Shown here: positions 46,424 through 54,753 of the stretch, piece after piece
Layout: every line of letters begins with the position of its first letter
Position numbering within the stretch: position 1 is the first letter of the stretch
NCBI RefSeq assembly: GCF_026157035.1
Contig: NZ_JANJZA010000001.1
Location: 62,001 to 126,000, forward strand
Direction of reading: 5' to 3'
Length of the DNA: 64,000 nucleotides
Source: Sphingomicrobium nitratireducens
GTDB lineage: Bacteria > Pseudomonadota > Alphaproteobacteria > Sphingomonadales > Sphingomonadaceae
Program-made: the position numbers and the translations under genes
Notes under the pieces: model-generated
Told to the model about the DNA's origin: nothing
Seen by the model: the letters and a program-made list of their open reading frames with translations, nothing else
Databases searched by the model: none

Positions 46424-46515
46424 CATCGCTCCTTGGCGGGAAAAGGTCTCGCGCGCCTGTTGCGCTGAATGACGGGCCTTTTCAACCCGGCGGCAGGCGC
46501 GATAGGCTCCATTCC

Positions 46516-46764
46516 ATGAATAAGCCCGCCCACTGGACCGAGGAAGACGGCGCCCTCACGCGCAGCTTCACCTTCGCCGATTTCTCGGAGGCCTTCGCCT
46601 TCCTCACCCGCGTCGCGATGGTCGCGGAAAAGATGGACCACCACCCCGAATTCACCAGCGTGTGGAACCGGGTAGACTTCCGCCTCACCAGCCACGATGC
46701 GGGCGGCATCACCGAGCGCGACATCAGGCTCGCGCACGAGATCGACGCGCTCGCCAAAGCGTAG
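46516..46764 (+). CDS. phhB: Pterin-4a-carbinolamine dehydratase
   Basis: 82 residues, with [32 protein letters not shown], the family signature (two His and the Asp/Gly-rich loop). It dehydrates 4a-hydroxytetrahydrobiopterin and so regenerates the cofactor used by phenylalanine hydroxylase, encoded just downstream. The genes are separated by the leader described below, so phhB is probably made from its own transcript. Confidence 0.95.
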   Translation: MNKPAHWTEEDGALTRSFTFADFSEAFAFLTRVAMVAEKMDHHPEFTSVWNRVDFRLTSHDAGGITERDIRLAHEIDALAKA

Positions 46765-46782
46765 GCCAGCCGACATTCAGGC

Positions 46783-46810
46783 TTGCGTCATCCGCGTTTT
46801 CGCATATTGT
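46783..46810 (+). promoter_or_regulatory. Putative promoter for the phhA leader
   Basis: TTGCGT (46783-46788), 16 bases, TATTGT (46805-46810). The next ATG is nine bases downstream, so the leader ORF would have a very short 5' end. A housekeeping-type promoter by similarity only. Confidence 0.45.
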
Positions 46811-46818
46811 GCAGTGCA

Positions 46819-46920
46819 ATGAACGTTTCGACCGCTCTTCTCCGTACCGCCATCTCGGCCGCCTACGCCGCGCCGATGTATCGCCGTACGTGGAAAATCC
46901 GGGCGGTGGAGACGCGTTAG
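46819..46920 (+). CDS. Putative 33-residue leader peptide of phhA
   Basis: MNVSTALLRTAISAAYAAPM then YRRTWKIRAVETR, stop. There is no domain and no signal peptide. It has Tyr codons at 46864 and 46879 and one Trp codon at 46891. Its last codons include GGGCGGTGGA (46901-46910), one arm of an antiterminator. The stop is 25 bases before the complementary arm. This is the layout of an attenuator leader, not of an ordinary protein gene. Confidence 0.5.
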   Translation: MNVSTALLRTAISAAYAAPMYRRTWKIRAVETR

Positions 46921-46983
46921 ACTAGCAAGCTAGAACCAACCCATTCCACCGCCCGCCCGGCCCTCCGCCTGGCGGGTTTTTTT
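46901..46983 (+). promoter_or_regulatory. Putative antiterminator/terminator switch before phhA
   Basis: GGGCGGTGGA (46901-46910) pairs perfectly with TCCACCGCCC (46945-46954). The second arm overlaps CCCGCC (46952-46957), which otherwise pairs with GGCGGG (46971-46976) to form a terminator followed by seven T. The two structures exclude each other. The first arm lies inside the leader ORF, so a ribosome there would decide which one forms. Confidence 0.55.
46952..46983 (+). terminator. Intrinsic terminator within the phhA leader
   Basis: CCCGCC and GGCGGG form the outer stem with a GC-rich interior, directly followed by TTTTTTT (46977-46983). It stands 25 bases upstream of the phhA start, where a terminator is unexpected unless it is regulatory. 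Confidence 0.7.
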
Positions 46984-47007
46984 GTTGTGCCAAGAAGGAG
47001 AAGCGTG

Positions 47008-47781
47008 ATGTTCCAGTCCAAGGTCGCCGCAGCACCCGCCCAGAGCGGATGGCAGCGCCATGTCGTGCCCGAGGGCTGGGGCCGCTACACTATGCGCGAC
47101 CACGACACCTGGAACCGCCTCTACGATCGCCAGGTCGCCTTGCTCGAGGATCGCATCGTCTCGCCCTTCTTCACCGGCTTGAAGCGCCTCGACATGCAGG
47201 CGCCGATGATCCCGAAGCTCAAGATGCTGTCGGGGCGGCTCGACCTGATCAGCGGCTGGCGGCTGGTGCCGGTGGCGGGGATCGTCCCCGATGCCGACTT
47301 CTTCGCGATGCTGTCCGAACGGGTCTTCCCGGTCGGAAACTTCATCCGCGACGGGGACCAGCTCGACTATCTCGAGGAACCCGACTGCTTCCACGACATC
47401 TTCGGCCACGTGCCGCTGCTCGCCTACCAGCCGGTCGCGCGGCTGATGGAAGCGCTCGGGCGGCTCGGCGTCGCGGCCTGCGCCAGCGGACACGGCGAGA
47501 CCATCGCCCGCCTTTACTGGCACACGGTCGAGTTCGGGCTGGCCGAGGAGCGCGGCAAGACCCGCATCCTCGGCGCCGGCCTCGCCTCGAGCTTCGGCGA
47601 AGCGGTGCATGCGCTCGAAGCCGACGTGCCGCGGCCGCGCTTCGAAGTCGAGGCGGCGGCGGCGACCGCCTACCGCTCGGACTGCTTCCAGCCGCTCTAC
47701 TTCGTGTCGGGTTCGCTCGAGGAAGCGACCGCCGCGCTCGAGGGGCTGACCCTCGCGAAACTGCAGGCGCTTGGAAGCTGA
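47008..47781 (+). CDS. phhA: Phenylalanine 4-monooxygenase (phenylalanine hydroxylase)
   Basis: Converts phenylalanine to tyrosine using tetrahydropterin and iron. 257 residues, the usual bacterial length without the regulatory domain. The iron ligands are His129 and His134 in CFHDIFGHVPLL and Glu175 in YWHTVEFGL. AAGGAG lies seven bases before the ATG at 47008. It is preceded by the probable attenuator, and the pterin-recycling gene phhB lies 240 bases upstream. Confidence 0.97.
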   Translation: MFQSKVAAAPAQSGWQRHVVPEGWGRYTMRDHDTWNRLYDRQVALLEDRIVSPFFTGLKRLDMQAPMIPKLKMLSGRLDLISGWRLVPVAGIVPDADFFAMLSERVFPVGNFIRDGDQLDYLEEPDCFHDIFGHVPLLAYQPVARLMEALGRLGVAACASGHGETIARLYWHTVEFGLAEERGKTRILGAGLASSFGEAVHALEADVPRPRFEVEAAAATAYRSDCFQPLYFVSGSLEEATAALEGLTLAKLQALGS

Positions 47782-47807
47782 CGGGATGGCCGCTATGGCG
47801 CTAGCGC

Positions 47808-48314
47808 ATGGCGGCCAAACCCGAATATCGCACCGGCTCCGATCCGCGCACCCTGCGCGATGCGCTCGGCTGTTTCGCGACCGGCGTGACGGTGGTCACC
47901 TGCATCGACGGTGACGGCCAGCCGGTCGGGCTCACCGCCAACAGCTTCACCAGCGTCTCGCTCGACCCGCCGCTGCTGCTCGTGTGTGTTGCCAAGGCGG
48001 CGGCCAGCGCATCGCCGCTGTCGAGCGCCGAGCATTTCGCGGTCAATGTGCTCCAGACCGAGCAGCGTCCCGCCTCGATCACCTTCTCGACCCGCGTCGA
48101 GGACCGCTTCGGCCAGACCGACTGGGAGGAAGGCGAGTTCGGCGCGCCGGTGCTGATGGATTCGCTATCCGTGTTCGAATGTGCCCGCCACGCGATGCAC
48201 GACGCGGGCGACCATTTCATCCTCGTCGGTAAAGTGAAGAAGGCGACCTTCGAGGCCGGGCTCGACCCGCTCCTCTATTTCCGCGGCCGCTATCGCCGCC
48301 TCCATTTCGACTAG
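47808..48314 (+). CDS. Flavin reductase family protein (FMN-binding split barrel)
   Basis: 168 residues with the family blocks LGCFATGVTVVTCIDGDGQPVGLTANSFTSVSLDPPLLLVCV and SSAEHFAVNVL near 80. These enzymes reduce flavin for a two-component monooxygenase or bind FMN in other roles. The partner is not evident in the window. The gene follows phhA after 26 bases on the same strand, so co-transcription is likely. It overlaps crcB convergently by four bases. Confidence 0.88.
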   Translation: MAAKPEYRTGSDPRTLRDALGCFATGVTVVTCIDGDGQPVGLTANSFTSVSLDPPLLLVCVAKAAASASPLSSAEHFAVNVLQTEQRPASITFSTRVEDRFGQTDWEEGEFGAPVLMDSLSVFECARHAMHDAGDHFILVGKVKKATFEAGLDPLLYFRGRYRRLHFD

Positions 48315-48673
48315 GGCCGCGAGAGCCAGAACCCTGCGAAACAGGCGCCGAGCGAGAGCAGCAGCGTCGCCGCGACATAGGCGAAGGCGGTCCCCGCCTG
48401 CCCGCGCTGCCACAGGGTCAGCGCATCGAGGCTGAAGGCCGAAAAGGTCGTGAACCCGCCCAGGAGCCCGGTCACGAAAAACAGCTTGGCAGGCTGCCCG
48501 ACGCCTTCGAGCGCGCCGATCGCCAGCCCGATGACGAGGCTGCCGACGACGTTGACCGCGAGCGTGCCGATCGGAAAGCCCAGCCCGAACCAGGCAAGCG
48601 TCCACTTGCCGACCAGCCAGCGCAGCACCGCGCCCAGCCCGCCGCCGAAAAAGACGATCAGCGCATGGGTCAC
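48311..48673 (-). CDS. crcB: Fluoride channel CrcB/Fluc
   Basis: 120 residues with four helices: GGGLGAVLRWLVGKW, NVVGSLVIGLAIGAL and TGLLGGFTTFSAFSLDALTL are the conserved fluoride-pathway segments, including the Asn and the Phe-box. It functions as a dual-topology dimer that releases fluoride. The start is a GTG that overlaps the DUF808 stop (GTGA). No fluoride riboswitch is seen. Confidence 0.95.
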   Translation of the reverse strand: MTHALIVFFGGGLGAVLRWLVGKWTLAWFGLGFPIGTLAVNVVGSLVIGLAIGALEGVGQPAKLFFVTGLLGGFTTFSAFSLDALTLWQRGQAGTAFAYVAATLLLSLGACFAGFWLSRP

Positions 48674-49614
48674 TCCCCGCCGCCCGGCGCGTGGTAGGGG
48701 CCCATGATGCGGTGGTGGATTCGCACCGCGACGAAGCCGACGATCGCGCCCACGGCCGAGGCGCCCAGCGCGTTGATCAGCCATTCGAGCCAGCCCTGTC
48801 CGCCCGACCATGCGTGCGCGACATGATGAAGCCGCTCGGGGATGACGGTCAGGAAGTGGAGATCCTCGAGGCCATGGACGAGGATGCCGCCCCCGACCCA
48901 CAGCATCGCGGCAGTGCCGATGACGCTGAGCGACTTGAGAAGCTTGGGCACGAAACGGACCAGTCCTTCGCCGAAGCGCGCGATCAATCCGTCATGCTCG
49001 CGCGCGAGGTGAAGCCCGATATCGTCGAGCTTCACGATAATCGCGACAGTCCCGTAGACACCGACCGTCACCGCCACCGCGACCAGCGCCAGCGCGAGGC
49101 CCTGCTGCCACCACACGTAATCGGGGATCTGGCTCAAGGCGATCGCCATGATCTCGGCCGACAGGATGAAATCGGTACGGATCGCGCCCTTGACCTGCCG
49201 CGCCTCGAGTTCCTCGGGCGTGTCGGCCTCCATCAACGTCTCTTCGGCATGCGGATCGTGGCTGATCGCCTCGAGGATCTTCTCGACCGCCTCGAAGGCG
49301 AGATAGGTGCCGCCCATCATCAGGATCGGCGTGATCGCCCACGGCGCGAAGCGACTGAGCAACAGCGCGATGGGGAGCAGGAAGACGAGCTTGTTGCGCA
49401 GCGAGCCCAGCGTGATCTTGCCGATGATCGGCAGTTCGCGCGCCGGGCTCAGGCCCATCATGTACTTGGGCGTCACCGCGGCATCGTCGATGACGACGCC
49501 TGCAGTCTTCGTGCCTGCGCGTCCTGCGGCGGCAGCGACGTCGTCGACCGAAGCTGATGCAAGCCGCGCGATCGCGGCGACATCGTCGAGAAGGGCAGTC
49601 AATCCTGAAGGCAA
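48670..49614 (-). CDS. DUF808 family membrane protein (YedI-like)
   Basis: 314 residues. The N-terminal LPSGLTALLDDVAAIARLASASVDDVAAAAGRAGTKTAGVVIDDAAVTPKYM is the family hallmark, followed by about six helices. Function unknown. No ATG stands before the family start; a TTG at 49614, six bases after GGGGAA, is the best start and agrees with where family members begin. It is coupled to crcB by overlap. Confidence 0.88.
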   Translation of the reverse strand: MPSGLTALLDDVAAIARLASASVDDVAAAAGRAGTKTAGVVIDDAAVTPKYMMGLSPARELPIIGKITLGSLRNKLVFLLPIALLLSRFAPWAITPILMMGGTYLAFEAVEKILEAISHDPHAEETLMEADTPEELEARQVKGAIRTDFILSAEIMAIALSQIPDYVWWQQGLALALVAVAVTVGVYGTVAIIVKLDDIGLHLAREHDGLIARFGEGLVRFVPKLLKSLSVIGTAAMLWVGGGILVHGLEDLHFLTVIPERLHHVAHAWSGGQGWLEWLINALGASAVGAIVGFVAVRIHHRIMGPYHAPGGGE

Positions 49615-49680
49615 GCGAATTCCCCTGTTGTTGCGCGGGCTAGGCCTAGGACAAGACGCGTCGCGTGCCAAATCGTGCCG

Positions 49681-50511
49681 TCAGCGTCGCTCCACCTTCA
49701 CCCGCGCCCCGCTGCCGAGGATGCCGTAGAGCGAGGCCGCCTGGACATCCTTCTTGAGCGTGGCGGCGAGAAACAGGTCGGCCCAGGTCTTCACGGTCGG
49801 TGCCGCCTCGCCAGTCATGCGGACGAGGTCGTGCGCCCCGCCCTCGACGACCAGCAACGTCTTGTCTCCGGCGGGCGATCCGTCGAAGGCCATGCGGTGA
49901 TCGCGCCAGTCGGCAACGAAACCCGGCACCACGTCCTGCGTCCCCGTCACCAGCAACAGCGGCCCGTCGAGCCCGGCATAGGCGTCGGCGTCGAGCAGCG
50001 GCGGCAAGCGCCCCGCAGTGGAGAAAGCGAGCACGCCCGCGACCGGCGGCCCGTCGAGCGCGGGCATCGCCTTGGTCTTCCCTCCGCCGCCGAGCAGCGA
50101 CAGGAAACTCCCGAAACTATGCCCCGCCAGCACCACCGGCACGCCCGGGTGCCGCTCGGCAATCATCGCGCGCGCGGCCTGGAGGTCGGTGACCCGCGCG
50201 ATGAAACCGGTCTGCATGGTGAACGCGTCGCGCTGCGGGTGGACCCGGCTGTCGACATTGACGGGCGCGTAGACGGTGTAGCCCTGCCCCGCCCAGTGTT
50301 CGAGCAGCGCCTCATAGCGCGCCGGATCCGCCCCGTGCCCATGGCCGAACAGGATGATTCCGGCAGGCGTTTCCCCCTGGGCATCCCATACGAGAAGGTC
50401 GAGCGCACGGTCCTCGACCGCCACCGTGTCGGTGCGATCGGGCGCCGCCAGTGCGGGCTGCGAAACGAAGAGAGAAGCGAACGCGAGGATCAGCAAACGC
50501 AGGGCAGGCAC
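49681..50511 (-). CDS. Secreted alpha/beta hydrolase (dienelactone hydrolase/PHB-depolymerase-like)
   Basis: 276 residues. A signal peptide from the GTG at 50511 (LRLLILAFASLFVSQPALA) leads to ILFGHGHGAD, the nucleophile elbow AGHSFGSFL (Ser) and a late catalytic pair (Asp in VTGTQDVVPG, His in EGGAHDLVRM). The substrate is unknown. The GTG is preferred because CGGAG lies at good distance and it begins the signal peptide; an ATG 24 codons upstream is in frame. Confidence 0.8.
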   Translation of the reverse strand: MPALRLLILAFASLFVSQPALAAPDRTDTVAVEDRALDLLVWDAQGETPAGIILFGHGHGADPARYEALLEHWAGQGYTVYAPVNVDSRVHPQRDAFTMQTGFIARVTDLQAARAMIAERHPGVPVVLAGHSFGSFLSLLGGGGKTKAMPALDGPPVAGVLAFSTAGRLPPLLDADAYAGLDGPLLLVTGTQDVVPGFVADWRDHRMAFDGSPAGDKTLLVVEGGAHDLVRMTGEAAPTVKTWADLFLAATLKKDVQAASLYGILGSGARVKVERR

Positions 50512-50559
50512 GAAACGAGGCTCCGGACAATTTGGGGTGCAGCTTCCAATAGCCGCTAC

Positions 50560-50640
50560 TGCTCCCTTGCCAACCCCCGCCATTATGCGCGAGGGAGCGG
50601 CGCATGCCGTCCATGGATTTCATCAATCCATCACCGCCGA
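50560..50640 (+). repeat. Partial copy of the serS 5' end
   Basis: GGGAGCGGCGCATGC followed by a diverged 5-base stretch and ATGGATTTCATCAA (about 50594-50626) repeats the bases at and before the serS start (51656-51688). Upstream the two copies share CTTG and a GC-rich stretch. The copy breaks off after the ninth codon. Confidence 0.7.
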
Positions 50641-50698
50641 TGCGACAAGCGCAACTAATGAGAAGATCGCGACTTCGACCGCGGTCGACGGCTCGCGT

Positions 50699-51151
50699 TT
50701 AGGGCAGCGTGTCGTACACCATGTTCGTCAGTTCGATCGGCGCAGCCCCTGAAACACGTTCGTAGCTTTCGGAAAAACCGCCGACATTGAAAGCGATCCG
50801 GCTACCGTTTGGTGCCCGGCCTTCGCCACCCATGGAGCAGATGTACCCCGCTGCCTCCGAATTTTGATAGTCGCTACGATTGTCGACTTTGATCGTCAGG
50901 GTTCCTTCGAAATTTCCATTGGTAATCGGCTGATCGACATATGCCCGACCGATCAAGTGCGAGAGGGACGTGTATGGCGGTCCATACGGTGTCATCTGAC
51001 TGGACACGTAGCACTCGACACGGATCCGGTTGAGCCAGGTCATGTTTTCGATACGGACGGGCACGTCAAAAATGAAATCCGCGGCCTGCGCGGGCATCGG
51101 GACGGCAATGAAGGCAGCGACAACAATCGAAACGAAGCGAATGATGGTCAT
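50699..51151 (-). CDS. Secreted hypothetical protein (150 aa)
   Basis: A signal peptide (FVSIVVAAFIAVPMPAQA) precedes a strand-rich domain of about 125 residues with two Cys (VECYV and GYICSM) that could form a disulphide. No family is recognised. It starts three bases after the preceding secreted-protein gene, so they form a pair. Both lie between a hydrolase gene and serS, in a segment flanked by a duplicated serS start. Confidence 0.7.
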   Translation of the reverse strand: MTIIRFVSIVVAAFIAVPMPAQAADFIFDVPVRIENMTWLNRIRVECYVSSQMTPYGPPYTSLSHLIGRAYVDQPITNGNFEGTLTIKVDNRSDYQNSEAAGYICSMGGEGRAPNGSRIAFNVGGFSESYERVSGAAPIELTNMVYDTLP

Positions 51152-51154
51152 GGG

Positions 51155-51559
51155 CTAACCTCCTGTCTTTGCACCGATGGCGATGATGGTCGGCGTCGTC
51201 TTGCGGATCGGCTTGGAACTCGACCCATCGCGTTCGGCCTGCCCACGCGCGACAAGTGGAGCAGTCGTGACGCGAATGCCTCCGGCACCGTGGCTGGGAG
51301 ACGCGTCAGGCTGCCCGATCGCCACGACTTCGGGAGTTCTTATGCGAATGGAAGGCGGCGTTTGATCGGGCGCTTGCCTGGGGAGTGCCTTGATCAGGTC
51401 TTGCACATGTTCGGGACGAACAGGCGATGGCAACTTCACCTTGGGAGTGGGCTGAGGGGCCGTGGCGACTGGCGGCGCGTGTTGCGCCAGACCTTCCTGC
51501 GGGACAGCTAGACCGACGGCGAACGTGATCGTTGCGGACATGACGGTAAAACGCACCAT
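51155..51559 (-). CDS. Secreted Pro-rich hypothetical protein (134 aa)
   Basis: A signal peptide (MVRFTVMSATITFAVGLAV to GLAQ) precedes a low-complexity, Pro/Ala/Thr-rich and basic sequence without Cys or clear domains. ATG 51559 follows TAGGGAGAAG. The gene is directly ahead of the second secreted protein. Function unknown; such sequences are often linkers or cell-envelope associated. Confidence 0.6.
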   Translation of the reverse strand: MVRFTVMSATITFAVGLAVPQEGLAQHAPPVATAPQPTPKVKLPSPVRPEHVQDLIKALPRQAPDQTPPSIRIRTPEVVAIGQPDASPSHGAGGIRVTTAPLVARGQAERDGSSSKPIRKTTPTIIAIGAKTGG

Positions 51560-51665
51560 CTTCTCCCTACTCACTGACGAAAAGGTGAGCTTTTGAGCGC
51601 GAAGAGTCAAATTGCGCTCGCGCAAGCCCTTGAAAGCGGGCGCCCAATCCCGCAGGGAGCGGCGC

Positions 51666-52925
51666 ATGCTATCGATGGATTTCATCAAGGCCAACCGGCC
51701 CGCCGTCCGCAACGCCCTCGACGCCAAGGGGGTCGAGCTCGATCTCGACGCATTGCTCGCGCTCGATGCCGAACTGCGCGGCGCCAAGACCGAGGTCGAC
51801 CAGCTGCGCGCCGAGCGCAACCGCATCTCGGGCATGTTCAAGGACGCCGCTCCCGAGGAGAAGGCCGAGCTGGGCAGGAAGGCCAAGGAAGCGGGCAAGA
51901 AGGCGGGCGAACTCGAAGCGGCGATGGCCGACAAGCAGGCCGCGCTCCAGGCGATGATGCTCCAGCTGCCCAACATCCCCTACGCGGGCGCGCCGGTCGG
52001 TCCCGACGAGAATTCGAACGTCGTCATCCGTACCGAAGGCACCGTCCCGCAATTCGACTTCAAGCCGCGCGACCATGTCGAGCTGATCGAGATGAATGGC
52101 TGGGCCGACCTGTCGCGTATCACCCAGGTCTCGGGCAGCCGCACCTACTGCCTCAAGGGCCGCCTCGCGCTGCTCGAACAGAAATTGATGGCGTGGGCGC
52201 TCGAGGAGATCATGGGCAACGGCTTCGATCCGATCACCGTCCCCGCGATCGCGCGCGAGGACGCCTTCATCCGCCAGGGCCAGTTCCCGGGACACCGCGA
52301 GGAAACCTACGAACTCGAGAAGGACGACCTGTTCCTTGCCGGGACCGCCGAGGTCGCATTGACCGGGCTCCACTCGGGCGAGATCCTCGAGGCCGACCAG
52401 CTGCCGATCCTTTACGCGGGCTATTCGCCCTGCTTCCGCCGCGAGGCGGGCAGCGCGGGGCGCGACGTGCGCGGCCTCCTGCGCGTCCACCAGTTCGTCA
52501 AGGTCGAGCAATATGTCATCTGCGAGGCGGACGAAGCAGTGAGCGCCGATTGGCACGCCAAATTGCTTGCGGCGGCCGAGAACCTGCTCACCAAGATGGA
52601 AATCCCCTACCAGGTCATCGAGACGTCGACCGGCGACATGGGGCTGGGCAAGTATCGCATGAACGATATCGAGAGCTGGGTGCCCAGCCTCGACAAGTAT
52701 CGCGAGACGCACAGCTGTTCGACGCTGCACGACTGGCAGGCGCGCCGCGCCAACCTTCGATACCGCAATAGCGAGGGCAAGGTCGTGTTCGCGCATACGC
52801 TCAACAACACCGCGCTCGCCTCCCCGCGCATCCTCGTGCCGTTCCTCGAAAACCACCAGCAGGAAGACGGAAGCGTCAAACTGCCGCCTGCGATCGCGCA
52901 GCTGATGGGCGGCGACACGCTCTAG
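51666..52925 (+). CDS. serS: Seryl-tRNA synthetase
   Basis: 419 residues. The N-terminal coiled-coil arm (about 25-110, Ala/Glu/Lys-rich) that holds the long variable arm of tRNA-Ser is followed by the class II core: motif 2 SPCFRREAGSAGRDVRGLLRVHQFVKVEQ and motif 3 NNTALASPRILVPFLENHQ. The ATG at 51666 (MLSMDFIK) is used; GGGAG lies upstream, and an ATG three codons later is possible. The 5' end is duplicated about 1 kb upstream. Confidence 0.97.
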   Translation: MLSMDFIKANRPAVRNALDAKGVELDLDALLALDAELRGAKTEVDQLRAERNRISGMFKDAAPEEKAELGRKAKEAGKKAGELEAAMADKQAALQAMMLQLPNIPYAGAPVGPDENSNVVIRTEGTVPQFDFKPRDHVELIEMNGWADLSRITQVSGSRTYCLKGRLALLEQKLMAWALEEIMGNGFDPITVPAIAREDAFIRQGQFPGHREETYELEKDDLFLAGTAEVALTGLHSGEILEADQLPILYAGYSPCFRREAGSAGRDVRGLLRVHQFVKVEQYVICEADEAVSADWHAKLLAAAENLLTKMEIPYQVIETSTGDMGLGKYRMNDIESWVPSLDKYRETHSCSTLHDWQARRANLRYRNSEGKVVFAHTLNNTALASPRILVPFLENHQQEDGSVKLPPAIAQLMGGDTL

Positions 52926-53054
52926 CCGGCCCCGCGACCCGCCGCGCGGCTCCGGAAAATCCGGAACTTTCTCAATCACAAGGCGTCGCCCCGGTGATGG
53001 AAATCGCCACGCCCCCGCCTTGTCGCCGCCGCAATCCATACCCATATCGGGAAT

Positions 53055-53846
53055 ATGTTCTGGGTGCGTAACGTCGAACGATCCGCGCCGGTCGGTCCCG
53101 ACCGGGGGATCCAGCTCGACCTCGATCACGTCGCTCCCTCCAGCTGGCACCGCGCGCGCCTCTTCGCCTGGCAGCTGCCGCGCATGCTCGCCCGGCTCGG
53201 CCATCTCGAGCCGCGCGGCCCCGAAGGCGGCCCGCCCATCCTGGTCATCCCCGGATTTCTCGCCAACGACCGCTCGACCATGGAATTGCGCCGCGCGTTC
53301 GCCCGCTCGGGCTGGCGCGCCCATCCGTGGGGGCTCGGCACCAACATGGGCGCGCGCGCCGACACGCTCGACCTGCTCGATGCGCGCCTCCACGAGGTCG
53401 CGGGAGACGGCAAGGCGCTGGTCCTCGGGTGGAGCCTCGGCGGCCTCTACGCCCGCGCGCTCGCGCATCACCGCCCCGACAAGGTGCGCGCGGTGGTGAC
53501 GCTCGCCTCGCCTTTTTCGGGCGACCTCAAGACCAACAACAACGTCTCCGCGCTGTACGAGCGGGTCGCGGGCCACGACGTCAACGAACCGCCGTTCCCG
53601 CCCGGCGAAGGCAAGCCGCCGGTGCCGTGCCTGTCCTTCTGGTGCCGCTCGGACGGGATCGTCGCGCCGCACGCCGCCCGCGGCGACGAGCACGAGGTCG
53701 ATCGCGCGATCGAGCTCGACACCCATCACATCGGCGTCGTCCTGTGGCGCCCCGCGCTCAGCCAGGTGACGCAGCACGTGCGCAGCTTCGTCGAGGAGCA
53801 TGAAGGCGCCTGCCCGATCCACGGCACCCGCCCCAAAAAGCACTGA
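53055..53846 (+). CDS. Alpha/beta hydrolase (lipase-like)
   Basis: 263 residues without a signal peptide. ILVIPGFLANDRSTMELRRAFARSGWRAHPWGLG is typical of this lipase-like group, and the nucleophile elbow is LGWSLGGLYARALAHHRPD (Ser). The later CRSDGIVAP and a His in HHIGVVLWRP complete a likely triad. The substrate is not known; it may act on membrane lipids. Confidence 0.82.
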   Translation: MFWVRNVERSAPVGPDRGIQLDLDHVAPSSWHRARLFAWQLPRMLARLGHLEPRGPEGGPPILVIPGFLANDRSTMELRRAFARSGWRAHPWGLGTNMGARADTLDLLDARLHEVAGDGKALVLGWSLGGLYARALAHHRPDKVRAVVTLASPFSGDLKTNNNVSALYERVAGHDVNEPPFPPGEGKPPVPCLSFWCRSDGIVAPHAARGDEHEVDRAIELDTHHIGVVLWRPALSQVTQHVRSFVEEHEGACPIHGTRPKKH

Positions 53847-53922
53847 TTTCCTGACCTTCTCGTGAAATGCGCAGGCCTGCGCGAGTCGCCCGCTTGACTC
53901 GAATCGGGCAGTCGAGCGACAA

Positions 53923-53937
53923 GAACAAAACTAGAAC
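53923..53937 (+). promoter_or_regulatory. LexA (SOS) box
   Basis: GAAC-AAAACTA-GAAC, an exact GAAC-N7-GAAC, which is the alphaproteobacterial LexA operator GTTC-N7-GTTC read on the other strand. It lies 18 bases before the imuA start, as expected for the SOS-induced mutagenesis cassette. Confidence 0.85.
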
Positions 53938-53955
53938 AAGAACGATGCGAGTCGT

Positions 53956-54753
53956 GTGGCGACAAGGACGATCCTTGCGGCCGACGACCGCGCCGTGGGC
54001 GATGCACGACGCATCGGCGCGGGCGGTCGGTCATGGCCTTCCCTCCTTCCGGGCGGCGCTTCGGGAACGCGTGTCCCTGCGTCCGCAGCCCGCCCGGGAG
54101 AATGTCCGCAAGGACAACCGGCCGGGGCGGCCCTTGACCTTCCCGCCCCGGCCGGTCCGACCCTCAGCGAGTGGTTTTCGGTCCATCCGCGCGATGCCGG
54201 CTGGACCGGCCTCCTCGCCGCGCTTGCCCCGTCCGGCCCGCTGCTGTGGGTGCAGGAGCGCATGGCGATCCTCGAGGCGGGCCGCCTCCATCCGCCGGGC
54301 CTTCGCTGCGAGCTCGTCCATGTCGAGGCGCGCGATGCCCGCGCCGCGCTGTGGGCGATGGAGGAGGGGCTGAGATGCAATGCGCTTGCCGCCGTCGTCG
54401 GGGAATTGTGGGGCGCCCCGCAGGCGCTCGACTTCACCGCCACGCGCCGCCTCGCCTTCGCGGCGGAGACGCACGGCGTGCCCTGCTTCCTCGTCCGGCT
54501 GGGCGCGGGCGCGGCCGACCTGTCGGGCGCGCGCTTGCGCTGGCGCATGGAAAGCGCTCCCAGCCTCGCCAACCCGTTCAATCCCAGGGCCCCGGGCGCA
54601 CCTGCCTGGGCGGCCGAACTCTTCCGCGCGCGTGGAATCCCGCCCGGGCGCTGGGTGGTGAGCGATGAGCGTGACGCGGATCGTCTCGATCTGGCTGCCG
54701 CGCCTGTCGATCGAACGCTGGGCGAAGATCGAGCGCGCGCGCAGGCAGGATGA
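53956..54753 (+). CDS. imuA: ImuA family protein (SulA/RecA-like, SOS mutagenesis)
   Basis: About 265 residues. The recognisable part starts near residue 70 (TLSEWFSVHPRDAGWTGLLAALAPSGPLLWVQERM) and has the RecA-like core HVEARDARAALWAMEEGLRCNALAAVVGELWG. No Walker A lysine loop is visible, as usual in ImuA. The first 65 residues are low-complexity, so the true start may be later; GTG 53956 is the nearest start after the LexA box. ImuA, ImuB and DnaE2 together make the error-prone translesion system. Overlaps imuB by 89 bases. Confidence 0.85.
   Translation: MATRTILAADDRAVGDARRIGAGGRSWPSLLPGGASGTRVPASAARPGECPQGQPAGAALDLPAPAGPTLSEWFSVHPRDAGWTGLLAALAPSGPLLWVQERMAILEAGRLHPPGLRCELVHVEARDARAALWAMEEGLRCNALAAVVGELWGAPQALDFTATRRLAFAAETHGVPCFLVRLGAGAADLSGARLRWRMESAPSLANPFNPRAPGAPAWAAELFRARGIPPGRWVVSDERDADRLDLAAAPVDRTLGEDRARAQAG

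Noticed and set aside
48311-48720. Fluoride riboswitch near crcB
   Set aside because: crcB starts inside the DUF808 stop codon, so there is no leader in which a riboswitch could act.
51669-53843. Open frame of 724 codons opposite serS and the hydrolase
   Set aside because: Antisense shadow; serS and the hydrolase on the plus strand are both clear.
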